From NCBI GenBank assembly GCA_937902995.1, contig CALEKY010000098.1, positions 32,836 through 96,835 on the forward strand: a stretch of DNA of 64,000 nt, in the 5' to 3' direction. This DNA is from an uncultured Sinobacteraceae bacterium. Lineage in GTDB: Bacteria > Pseudomonadota > Gammaproteobacteria > Steroidobacterales > Steroidobacteraceae. The notes under the pieces were generated by a model. That model worked only from the letters and a program-made list of their open reading frames with translations, ran no database searches and was not told where the DNA came from. The position numbers were made by a program, and so were the translations under genes. Shown piece by piece: positions 1 to 7,445 of the stretch (position 1 is the stretch's first letter; the number at the start of each line of letters is the position of its first letter).

Positions 1-2121
1 GCTTGCCGCATAGTCCATGTTCGCCTTGCGCACGACATAGGCGCGAATGGCTTCGGCATCCTGCTCGGACAGCACCGACGCGAAGCTCACCATGCCTCGG
101 TCCGTGCGAATGCCGCCGATCACGACCTCTTTCCACGCTTCTGTTGTGCGGTTGATCGGCGACCAGCGCAGATCCGGTAACACTCCGCCGCCCACGGCGG
201 AGTCGCCATGGCACACCGAACAATGCATGTGGAACAGCGCTTGACCGTGCGCGGCGATTTCAGCGCTGGCGAAATTCGCAATCGGCTGCGGCGGCGGCAA
301 TTGCGGCGATGGTTCGGGAAGCTTCGCGGTGCCGCCGAGCTTGAACGCGAGCACGCGACTGCGATTCACGGCTGGCCCGCCCTTGCGTGACGCATCTCCG
401 GCCGAGATTGCGTACGTACCGCCCCATCCCGCGACGACGACGACGTACTGCTCGTCGCCGAGCGCATACGTTGCTGGCGCCGCGACGATGCCGGTCTGTG
501 CGGGGAAGGACCAGAGCTTGGTGCCGTCTGTCGCGTTGTATGCGACGAATTCGCCGCCGACATTACCCTGGAAGACGAGATTGCCCGCGGTCGATAACAC
601 ACCGCCGTTCCAGGCGCCGCCGTGCTCGACGGACCAGCGCTCGGTCTGTGTGACCGGATCCCAAGCCTTCAGGTAGCCGCGCACCATCGCCAGCGCTTCG
701 GCGCGCACCTTCGGATCGTCCGGGAACATGACGGCGACCGAATCCGTGCCGGTGTTGAAACCGATGGGTCGAGCTTGGAATTTCGGATCGTGCGCGTACG
801 CAAACGGCACGTCGTGCGCTGGGATGTAGACGAGCCCCGTCTGCGGGCTGTACGACATCGGATGCCAATTGTGCGCGCCGTAGGGTCCCGGCAAGGAAAG
901 AAACGGGGCGTTCGGATCTCTGAACCGCGCACCCGGAACTTCGACGGGCCGCCCGGTTGCCAGATCGATTTCGGTCGCCCAATTCACCAACGCATATGGC
1001 TTCGCGGAAATGAGCTGACCGTTCGTGCGATCGATGACGTAGAAGAAACCGTTCTTCGGCGCCTGCATCAGCACCTTACGCGGCTGACCGTCGATGGTCA
1101 CATCGGCGAGGATGATGTGCTGAGTGGCCGTGAAGTCCCAGGTCTCGCCGGGAGTCGTTTGATAGTGCCAAACGTATTCGCCGGTATCGGGTTTGATCGC
1201 GACGATCGAGCTCAAGTAGAGATTGTCGCCGCCGCCGGGGCTACGGTGTTGTTGATTCCAAGGCGAGCCGTTGCCGACACCGATGTACAACAGGTCGAGC
1301 TCGGGATCGTAGGCCATCGAATCCCACACGGTTCCGCCGCCCCCGAGCTTCCACCATTCGCCAGTCCAGGTCTTGGCAGCGCGCTCGAGATGAGCGCCCT
1401 CGAACGGTTTAGAGGGGTCGCCCGGCACGGTGTAGAACCGCCACAGCAGCTTGCCGTTGTCCGGATCGTAAGCGGACACATAACCGCGCACACCGTACTC
1501 GGCGCCGCCGTTACCGATGATGACTTTGTCTTTCACGATCCGCGGTGCACCGGTGATCGTGTAGGGCAGAGATTGATCGACGGTGACTACGGACCAAAGT
1601 TCTTTGCCTGTGGCGGCATCGATCGCGATCAGGCGTCCATCGAGCGCACCGAGGTACAACTTGCCCTTGTACGCAGCGACGCCGCGATTGACGGTATCGC
1701 AGCACGCCTTGGCGCCGTATTCGCCGGGCACTTTAGGATCGTATTGCCACAGGAGCTTGCCGTTGGCCGCATCGATGGCCTGTACCTTGCTCCAAGCGCT
1801 CGTCGAGTAGATGACTCCGTCGATGATGAGCGGCGTGGCTTCCTGACCGCGATTCGTGTCGAGATCGAGATACCACGCGAGGCCGAGCCGCTCCACGTTG
1901 TCCACGTTGATCGCATCGAGCGGAGAGAAGCGCTGCTCGGAATAAGTGCGTCCGTGGCTGACCCAATTCGCAGGGTCCTGATCCGCATTGACGATGCGCG
2001 CGACGTCGACTTGCGCCGCGGCACGCATCGAATTCGAGCTGCTATCGGAACCGCGATCTCTCTGACAACCGGCGCACGCGAACGCGAGTGCCGCAAGCAA
2101 GGCAAGCGAACGGGCAGTCAC
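1..2121 (-). CDS. PQQ- and haem c-dependent alcohol dehydrogenase, 3' end cut by window edge
   Basis: Quinohaemoprotein dehydrogenase that would oxidise alcohols in the periplasm and pass electrons through PQQ to haem c. The 707 visible codons start at GTG 2121, with AGGGGG eight bases upstream. The N-terminus is a signal peptide with a lipobox-like end (ACAGC, Cys19), suggesting a lipoprotein. Family motifs seen: vicinal cysteines in ACCDTVNRG (residues 140-141), GNGGAEYGVRG, RSPGGGDNLYLSS with the presumed catalytic Asp, WDFTATQ, and a C-terminal haem site CSVCH (bases 208-222, about residue 634). The C-terminal cytochrome domain runs off base 1. Substrate cannot be told from sequence. Confidence 0.93.
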   Translation of the reverse strand, partial: MTARSLALLAALAFACAGCQRDRGSDSSSNSMRAAAQVDVARIVNADQDPANWVSHGRTYSEQRFSPLDAINVDNVERLGLAWYLDLDTNRGQEATPLIIDGVIYSTSAWSKVQAIDAANGKLLWQYDPKVPGEYGAKACCDTVNRGVAAYKGKLYLGALDGRLIAIDAATGKELWSVVTVDQSLPYTITGAPRIVKDKVIIGNGGAEYGVRGYVSAYDPDNGKLLWRFYTVPGDPSKPFEGAHLERAAKTWTGEWWKLGGGGTVWDSMAYDPELDLLYIGVGNGSPWNQQHRSPGGGDNLYLSSIVAIKPDTGEYVWHYQTTPGETWDFTATQHIILADVTIDGQPRKVLMQAPKNGFFYVIDRTNGQLISAKPYALVNWATEIDLATGRPVEVPGARFRDPNAPFLSLPGPYGAHNWHPMSYSPQTGLVYIPAHDVPFAYAHDPKFQARPIGFNTGTDSVAVMFPDDPKVRAEALAMVRGYLKAWDPVTQTERWSVEHGGAWNGGVLSTAGNLVFQGNVGGEFVAYNATDGTKLWSFPAQTGIVAAPATYALGDEQYVVVVAGWGGTYAISAGDASRKGGPAVNRSRVLAFKLGGTAKLPEPSPQLPPPQPIANFASAEIAAHGQALFHMHCSVCHGDSAVGGGVLPDLRWSPINRTTEAWKEVVIGGIRTDRGMVSFASVLSEQDAEAIRAYVVRKANMDYAAS

Positions 2122-2254
2122 GCGAATTCCCCCTGAAATGGCGGTCGTCTGATTGCGACCGCGCCTTGTTATCCAACGCTTCGACGATACAAGGAACGTC
2201 TGCGGCCGGCAACGCGCTTCGGCCTGCGTGTCGCACTCGGCGAGGGCTGGGGGC

Positions 2255-2734
2255 TCAACGTACGGTGTGTTTCATCAGCCGCGATTTCTCGCGCTGCCAG
2301 TCGCGATCTTTTTCGCTCGCGCGCTTGTCGTGCGCCTTCTTGCCTTTGGCAAGACCGATGCGCAGCTTTGCTTTACCGTTCTTCCAATACAGCTCGAGCG
2401 GAACGAGCGTATAACCCCTGCGCTCGACGGCACCGATCAAACGGTTCAGCTCCTCTCGATGCAGTAGGAGTTTGCGTGTGCGAATCGGGTCCGGAATGAT
2501 GTGAGTAGAGGCGGTCGGCAACGCCGAGATGTGCGCGCCGAACAAGAACGCTTCTCCATTCTTCACGAAGACGTAAGCCTCTTTGAGTTGCGCGCGGCCT
2601 GCGCGCAGGCTCTTGACCTCCCAGCCCTGCAGGGCGAGGCCGGCTTCGTAGGTTTCCTCGATGAAATAGTCGTGCCGCGCCTTGCGGTTCTCGGCGATCA
2701 GAGGGTTGTCGCTGGCGGGCTTTTTCTTGCTCAT
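2255..2734 (-). CDS. smpB: SsrA-binding protein SmpB
   Basis: Binds tmRNA and brings it to stalled ribosomes for trans-translation. The 159-residue protein begins MSKKKPASD and keeps the family core: IAENRKARHDYFIEE, the beta-barrel with GWEVKSLRAGRAQL, and a basic C-terminal tail ending WQREKSRLMKHTVR, the part that enters the decoding centre. Length matches the family. An upstream in-frame ATG at 2809 would add 25 unconserved residues, so ATG 2734 is preferred. There is no Shine-Dalgarno match before it, and a TACAAT box lies only 12 bp upstream, so the mRNA may be nearly leaderless. It diverges from ratA, a common gammaproteobacterial arrangement. Confidence 0.97.
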   Translation of the reverse strand: MSKKKPASDNPLIAENRKARHDYFIEETYEAGLALQGWEVKSLRAGRAQLKEAYVFVKNGEAFLFGAHISALPTASTHIIPDPIRTRKLLLHREELNRLIGAVERRGYTLVPLELYWKNGKAKLRIGLAKGKKAHDKRASEKDRDWQREKSRLMKHTVR

Positions 2735-2745
2735 AAGGGGTGCGG

Positions 2746-2751
2746 ATTGTA
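2746..2751 (-). promoter_or_regulatory. Candidate -10 box for smpB
   Basis: On the minus strand the hexamer reads TACAAT (5 of 6 to consensus), 12 bp before the smpB ATG. No matching -35 is visible at 16-18 bp. If used, the leader would be only about five bases. Confidence 0.3.
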
Positions 2752-2846
2752 GCGGGTTCGGCTCGGTCGCATGCGATCGGGTGGACGCTATCCGTTGAGA
2801 ACGTGACAATGCTGCCCGCCCGTTTGCAGGTCTCTGCCGATTTCAG

Positions 2847-3278
2847 ATGCGTCAAGTCGACCGAACTGCCTTGGTTCCCTATGCACCGGCGCAGATGTTC
2901 GCCTTGGTTGCGGACATCGAGCGCTATCCCGAGTTCGTGCCGTCGGTCGTCGGCGCGCGCGTGTTGAAGCGCGAGGAGAACGTCATCGTCGGGCAACTCG
3001 AAATGGAGCGGGCGGGGATCCGCGAGAAGTTCACGACACGCAACCAATTGGAGGCACCGTCGCGCATGACGCTCGAGCTCGTCGACGGACCCTTCCGTCT
3101 CCTGGACGGAGAATGGACGTTCGTTCCGCTTGCGGACCGGGGAACGAAGATCCGACTCTCGCTTCGATTCGAATTCACGAACCCGGTGACGGCGATGCTG
3201 CTCTCGCGCTCGTTCGAGAAAAGCTGCGCAGAAATGGTCGATGCATTCGTGGCGCGTGCTCGCGCGATCTATGCCTGA
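2847..3278 (+). CDS. ratA: RatA/COQ10-type START-domain protein
   Basis: A 143-residue member of the RatA/Coq10 (UPF0083) family. E. coli RatA was described as inhibiting 70S assembly; relatives bind ubiquinone and help respiration, so the physiological role is uncertain. The sequence shows the family start MRQVDRTALVPYAPAQMFALVADIERYPEFVPS and the helix near the C-terminus (SRSFEKSCAEMVDAFVARA). It lies divergent from smpB and overlaps the following rnfH by 8 bp, indicating co-translation. Confidence 0.93.
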   Translation: MRQVDRTALVPYAPAQMFALVADIERYPEFVPSVVGARVLKREENVIVGQLEMERAGIREKFTTRNQLEAPSRMTLELVDGPFRLLDGEWTFVPLADRGTKIRLSLRFEFTNPVTAMLLSRSFEKSCAEMVDAFVARARAIYA

Positions 3279-3561
3279 GTCGGTATCGATTTCGGTGATC
3301 TACGCGCTGCCGGAAACGCAAGCGCTCGTACGGCTCGATGTGTCGCCGGGAACGACGGTCGAGCAGGCGGTCGAGCTATCCAAACTCGCCGATCGATTCC
3401 CCGAGATCCGCTCGATTCCGCTTCAATGCGCCGTGTTCGGACGTCACGTGCCGTTGAGTTATGCGGTGCAGGACGGAGATCGCATTGAAGTGCTCCGACC
3501 GTTGCGTATCGATCCGAAGGAGCAACGGCGCCGTGCGGCAGCGCGGGGGCGTGGGCGGTAG
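3271..3561 (+). CDS. rnfH: RnfH/RatB-family ubiquitin-like protein
   Basis: A 96-residue UPF0125 (RnfH/RatB) protein with a beta-grasp, ubiquitin-like fold expected from the family: SVSISVIYALPETQALVRLDV at the start, VFGRHVPLSYAVQDGDRIEVLRPL near the end, then a basic tail rich in Arg/Ala. Function is not established in the family. The ATG at 3271 lies within the ratA stop region (8-bp overlap), so the two genes form one unit. An upstream in-frame start at 3241 would overlap ratA further and adds unconserved residues. Confidence 0.9.
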   Translation: MPESVSISVIYALPETQALVRLDVSPGTTVEQAVELSKLADRFPEIRSIPLQCAVFGRHVPLSYAVQDGDRIEVLRPLRIDPKEQRRRAAARGRGR

Positions 3562-3641
3562 GGAAGGGGTAGGGAAGGAGGGAAGAAGGGAATAAGGGAA
3601 AAGGGAAAGGGGAAAAGGGAAAAAGGGAAAGGGGAAAGAGA
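3559..3641 (+). repeat. Homopurine G/A tract with GGGAAA-type repeats
   Basis: About 80 bases directly after the rnfH stop are almost only G and A, with two T interruptions (3570 and 3593). Bases 3594-3641 are purely purine. Runs of GGG and GGGG recur about every 5-8 bases. It fills most of the gap between the convergent genes rnfH and bamE. Such a tract could form G-quadruplex or triplex DNA; that is inference. Confidence 0.9.
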
Positions 3642-3674
3642 TCCGCGAGCTTCGAGTTCTTCGGTTAAGCGGCT

Positions 3675-4025
3675 TTATGAGTTGGCGTTGTTGCCCATCT
3701 CCGCTCTTTCGATGCGGGTCACGCGGTCGTCTTCGAAGAACACGATGAAGTGACGGCGGGCGGGCTTCGAGGCGCGGCCGTGCTTGAAGTAGAACACGTA
3801 GTCCCAACGGGAATTGTTGAATGGGTCTGCGACCATCGGCGTGCCGAGCAAAGAACGGACTTGCGCACGCGTCATTCCGACAGTTACGCGGTCGACGTCT
3901 TTCGCCTCGAGAAAATTTCCCTGCTGGATGTTGATGCGATAGACGCATCCCGACGTCGCAATACAAAGCCCGATCAGCAGTCCTAAAAGGCGTACGCGTG
4001 TCAGTAGGCTGCGAATCGAATGCAT
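3675..4025 (-). CDS. bamE: Outer-membrane assembly lipoprotein BamE (SmpA/OmlA)
   Basis: Lipoprotein subunit of the BAM complex, which inserts beta-barrel proteins into the outer membrane. The 116-residue protein from ATG 4025 has a signal peptide ending in a lipobox ATSGC (Cys27), followed by the BamE fold: VTVGMTRAQVRSLLGTPMVADPF and WDYVFYFKHG, the most conserved family stretch. Two more upstream ATG codons (4082, 4073) are in frame but would put a long tail before the signal peptide. It is divergent from fur, a standard gammaproteobacterial pair. Confidence 0.96.
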   Translation of the reverse strand: MHSIRSLLTRVRLLGLLIGLCIATSGCVYRINIQQGNFLEAKDVDRVTVGMTRAQVRSLLGTPMVADPFNNSRWDYVFYFKHGRASKPARRHFIVFFEDDRVTRIERAEMGNNANS

Positions 4026-4102
4026 AGGAGTGAGCAAATTCGTTGGGTTGTGCAGGGTTTGACGGCGGGGCATCATAGCCAAATCCGGCGAGCGCTGCAG
4101 CG

Positions 4103-4585
4103 ATGGAGACGAGGAGAGTAGCCTTGGAAACGAACGATCTGCGCAAGGCGGGACTCAAGGTCACGTTGCCGCGCATGAAGATCCTCGAGATCTTGGGCAA
4201 GGCCACGCCCCGGCACATGAGTGCTGAAGATATCTACAAGCATTTGCTCGAGTCTCACGAGGATATCGGGCTTGCGACGGTGTATCGCGTGCTCACGCAG
4301 TTCGAGGCGGCCGGGCTGGTCACACGCCATCATTTCGAGGGCACGACGGCTGTCTTCGAGCTGAACGAGGGTCAGCATCACGACCACATCGTGTGTCTCG
4401 ACTGCGGGAAAGTCGAAGAGTTCATGGACGCCGGTATCGAAGAGCGACAACGCATCATTTCCAACAAAATGCAGTTCGAGCTGCAGGATCACGCGATGAT
4501 TCTGTACGGACGTTGCAAGCGCACGAACTGCCCGTCGCGGGAGAAGGGCCGGGCAATCGTGCGGCGCACTGCGCCGGAGGCTTGA
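4103..4585 (+). CDS. fur: Ferric uptake regulator Fur
   Basis: Iron-responsive repressor. The N-terminal winged helix shows DLRKAGLKVTLPRMKILEIL and GLATVYRVLTQFEAAGLVTRHHFE. The dimer domain holds the metal ligands HHDHIVCLDCGKVEEF, and the second cysteine pair has the C-x4-C spacing (CKRTNC) of the structural zinc site. The ATG at 4103 gives 160 residues but has a weak ribosome site. A TTG at 4124 is preceded by GAGGAGAG at good spacing and gives METND-type starts closer to other Fur proteins, so the true start may be 4124. Divergent from bamE with 77 bp between. Confidence 0.96.
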   Translation: METRRVALETNDLRKAGLKVTLPRMKILEILGKATPRHMSAEDIYKHLLESHEDIGLATVYRVLTQFEAAGLVTRHHFEGTTAVFELNEGQHHDHIVCLDCGKVEEFMDAGIEERQRIISNKMQFELQDHAMILYGRCKRTNCPSREKGRAIVRRTAPEA

Positions 4586-4623
4586 CCGAGCCTCTCGACC
4601 GATTCGCGCTTTGCGAGCTTTCT

Positions 4624-6327
4624 CTAGATGGCTTTCCCGCGCCGTTTCTTTCCCGGGGACGCAGCGGCACGCAGCATTTCCGTGGCGTGTTCGCGCGCCT
4701 TGCTCGTAATGTCGACGCCGCCGAGCATTCGGGCAATTTCCTCGATGCGTTCTTCCGTGGTGAGTACCCGCAACGAAGTACGAGTCGACTTGCCATCCGT
4801 CAGCTTGGTCACGCGCACATGCGCGTGCGCTTGGCTCGCGACTTGAGGGAGGTGCGTGACGCACAGCACCTGGGCGCGCTCGCCGAGCGTCCGCAACTGC
4901 CGGCCGACAATCTCAGCGACTGCGCCGCCGACGCCGGCATCGACTTCATCGAAGACGAGACACGGTTGACCGAAGTTTTGCGCCGCCGCGACCTGAATGG
5001 CCAGGCTGATGCGCGACAGCTCGCCGCCCGATGCGACCTTCGCCAGCGGACGAAGCGGCTGGCCGGGATTTGCAGTCACCAGGAATTCGATGTCGTCCGC
5101 GCCATGCTGGTTTGCGGACTCGTCCGGTAAGGGCTGAACGGCGATCGAAAACTGACCGCCGGGCATCCCAAGTGTCTGCATCAGACTCGTCACGCGTTCG
5201 CTCAAAGCTGCTGCCGTACGTTTTCGAGCCGCGCTCAGCTTGGTGCAGGCCGCCTCGAACGCCTTTCGAGCTGCCGCGAGGCGCTCATCGATCGTTTGCA
5301 ATGAAGTCTCGAGGCCCTCGAAGACCTTGAGCTCGCGAGAAAGCTCTGCCTGTACGTTCAAGAGCTCCGTGGGCTCGACGCGATGTTTGCGAGCGAGCCC
5401 TTCGATCTCGGCCAAGCGCTGCTCGACCCATTCCTGACGACGAGGGTCGGCATCGAGCGAGGACTCGTAATGCTCGACCGCCGCAACGGCTTCGCGCAGC
5501 CCGATCAGCGATTCATCGAGGAGTCGTGTCGCAGGGGTGAGCGCGGCGTCAAGCTCTTGTAGCTGGCGCGCGATGTTCAAGGCGCGTGCGACAGTGTGTT
5601 CTGCATTGATGCCTTCGGCCTCACGCAGTAGGGCAAGGATTTCGCGAGCACCCGTCGCCAATCTGCCTCGTTGCGAGAGGCGCTTGCGTTCGGAGGTGAG
5701 CTCCTCGATTTCGTTCGGCTGCAACGCCAATGCATTGAGCTCGCCCAAGTGATACTTGAGCAGTTCGAGGCGCGCTTCTCGGTCTTGCGCGGCGGCAGCC
5801 ATTCGGTCGCGCTCCTCGCGCAGCGCGCTCATTTCTTTGAAGGCGTTGGCCGTCTGTGTCAGCAACTCATCGTGCTCGCCATGGCGATCGAGGAGGGCGC
5901 GCTGAGCGACACGGCGCACCAACGATTGATATTCCATTTGACCGTGCACGTCGACGAGCAGCTCGCCGAGCTGGCGTAGCGCCTGCACGGGCATTGCCTG
6001 GCCATTCACGTACGCCCGCGAACGACCATCCGCCGAGATGACACGGCGCAACTGGCATTCGCCGTCGTGCTCGATCGCTTGCTCGGCAAGCCAGGCGAGG
6101 GCTTCGTCGTTCCCGTCGACCGAAAACGTTGCGGCCACTTCCGCGCGGTCGCAGCCATGCCGCACGACCTCAGCCCCGGCACGTCCCCCCGCGGCGACCA
6201 GTAGGGCATCGACGAGAATCGACTTGCCTGCGCCTGTCTCGCCGGTGAGCACGGTCAATCCGGCGTCGAGCTCGAGCTCGACCGTGTCGATGATGGCGAA
6301 GTCGCGAATCTGAATGTGCGTGAGCAC
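4624..6327 (-). CDS. recN: DNA repair protein RecN
   Basis: SMC-like ATPase acting in double-strand-break repair. 567 residues from GTG 6327. Walker A GETGAGKS is at residues 29-36, long coiled-coil helices fill the middle (ELTSERKRLSQRGRL onward), and the C-terminal half has ASGGELSRISLAIQ (signature) and CLVFDEVDAGVGGAVAEIVG (Walker B/D-loop). GAAGGA lies about 10 bases before the GTG; an upstream ATG at 6384 would overlap nadK and adds unconserved residues. The gene follows nadK by 11 bp, as in many gammaproteobacteria, and ends with a basic tail. Confidence 0.97.
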   Translation of the reverse strand: MLTHIQIRDFAIIDTVELELDAGLTVLTGETGAGKSILVDALLVAAGGRAGAEVVRHGCDRAEVAATFSVDGNDEALAWLAEQAIEHDGECQLRRVISADGRSRAYVNGQAMPVQALRQLGELLVDVHGQMEYQSLVRRVAQRALLDRHGEHDELLTQTANAFKEMSALREERDRMAAAAQDREARLELLKYHLGELNALALQPNEIEELTSERKRLSQRGRLATGAREILALLREAEGINAEHTVARALNIARQLQELDAALTPATRLLDESLIGLREAVAAVEHYESSLDADPRRQEWVEQRLAEIEGLARKHRVEPTELLNVQAELSRELKVFEGLETSLQTIDERLAAARKAFEAACTKLSAARKRTAAALSERVTSLMQTLGMPGGQFSIAVQPLPDESANQHGADDIEFLVTANPGQPLRPLAKVASGGELSRISLAIQVAAAQNFGQPCLVFDEVDAGVGGAVAEIVGRQLRTLGERAQVLCVTHLPQVASQAHAHVRVTKLTDGKSTRTSLRVLTTEERIEEIARMLGGVDITSKAREHATEMLRAAASPGKKRRGKAI

Positions 6328-6338
6328 TGTGGGATCCT

Positions 6339-7244
6339 TCAGGCGAATTCGTCGGGTGTCTGAATGCGATCGCCGCGGCCCCAACGCAGCTTGGAACGCA
6401 GAATGCGGTAGTAATCGTGATCGGGTGGATGCAGCAGGGTCACGCTGGATTTCGACCGGCAGATCACGAGCCGGTCCCCCGGCCGGAGCTCGCCGAGCGG
6501 CATGCCGTCGCAGGTGATCTGAGCGTGCGTGTCGTGTCTCTCGATGAGTCGTACCTCGATCTTGGAGCTGCCACGAACGACGATCGGGCGATCGGAGAGC
6601 GTGTGCGGGCAGATCGGAGCCAGCACGATGGCGTCGAGCTCCGGGTAGAGAATCGGACCGCCGCAGGAGAGCGCGTAGGCCGTCGACCCTGTGGCCGTGG
6701 CGATCACGATCCCGTCGCCGCCGTGCGTATTGACGTACCGGTCATCGATCCAGGTTTCGAAGTCCAGCATGCGCCCGGTCTGCCACTTTTGAAGCACGAC
6801 GTCGTTCAGTGCCTCGCCCGTGCGGTCGGGGCTTCCAGGACGTTGGAGAAGCGCCGACAGCATGGCGCGCGTGTCTTTGACGTAACGTCCGGCCAATACG
6901 TCGTCCAATCGATCGCGCACGTCTGCCGGACTAATGTCGGTCAGAAAGCCGAGTCGGCCACGGTTGACGCCCAGCACGGGGATGCCATGGGGCGTGGCCA
7001 GGCGCGCCGCGTGGAGCATGGTTCCGTCGCCGCCCACGGCGACGATGAGATCGGCATGCGCTCCGAGGTCGACCTCAGAACACCGCTCCACCGGAACAGA
7101 GAAGTCGAGCGGCGCCTGCGCTTCGGCAAGGATCTTGCGCCCACGCCCATGCAGGTGGGCGGCGAGCACCAGCATGGACTCGCTCACCCGTTGATCGCGG
7201 GCGTTGCCCACGAGCGCTACGGAATTGAATTTGTCGGCCGACAT
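6339..7244 (-). CDS. nadK: NAD kinase
   Basis: Phosphorylates NAD to NADP in the cytoplasm. 301 residues. Diagnostic motifs: AVGGDGTMLHAAR (GGDGT at 71-75), NRGRLGFLTDI, ALNDVVLQKW, and the glycine-rich NAD site TATGSTAYALSCGGPI. It is the first gene of a nadK-recN unit and diverges from hrcA, leaving about 200 bp of shared upstream DNA. Confidence 0.97.
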   Translation of the reverse strand: MSADKFNSVALVGNARDQRVSESMLVLAAHLHGRGRKILAEAQAPLDFSVPVERCSEVDLGAHADLIVAVGGDGTMLHAARLATPHGIPVLGVNRGRLGFLTDISPADVRDRLDDVLAGRYVKDTRAMLSALLQRPGSPDRTGEALNDVVLQKWQTGRMLDFETWIDDRYVNTHGGDGIVIATATGSTAYALSCGGPILYPELDAIVLAPICPHTLSDRPIVVRGSSKIEVRLIERHDTHAQITCDGMPLGELRPGDRLVICRSKSSVTLLHPPDHDYYRILRSKLRWGRGDRIQTPDEFA

Positions 7245-7280
7245 GGGGCGGTTTTAGCACGCGGAAGGGTGCGCTGTGCA

Positions 7281-7306
7281 CTTGAATGTACGGCGGCGGA
7301 CGGCAT
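7281..7306 (+). promoter_or_regulatory. Candidate heat-shock (sigma-32) promoter upstream of hrcA
   Basis: CTTGAA at 7281-7286, a 14-base spacer, then CGGCATGAG from 7301. This resembles the sigma-32 pattern CTTGAA-N13 to 17-CCCCAT. The -10 half is only a partial match. It lies about 140 bp before hrcA. A second possible -35, TTGACA at 7318, lies just downstream inside a small dyad. Confidence 0.33.
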
Positions 7307-7320
7307 GAGGGGTCTGCTTG

Positions 7321-7339
7321 ACACGGCCATGCTCCGTGT
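7321..7339. promoter_or_regulatory. Small inverted repeat upstream of hrcA
   Basis: ACACGG, seven bases, CCGTGT: perfect 6-bp arms overlapping the end of a TTGACA hexamer (7318-7323). It could be an operator or a short hairpin. It is not the CIRCE sequence to which HrcA normally binds. Confidence 0.3.
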
Positions 7340-7445
7340 TAGCTTCGTTTATCAGCCATCGCACGTCCCCTTCAGGGATGAGCAGCATGTCTGATGTTCC
7401 AGTAGGGATTCGCGCGAGGTTTGGGTCATCGGCATCGCGATTGTG

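Noticed and set aside
622..2136. 504-codon plus-strand frame opposite the dehydrogenase
   Set aside because: The minus frame has all PQQ and haem motifs, a signal peptide and a ribosome site; the plus frame has none.
7254..7275. TTAGCAC followed by GTGCGCT, a possible CIRCE element before hrcA
   Set aside because: The second half does not match and the spacing between halves is about five bases too short.
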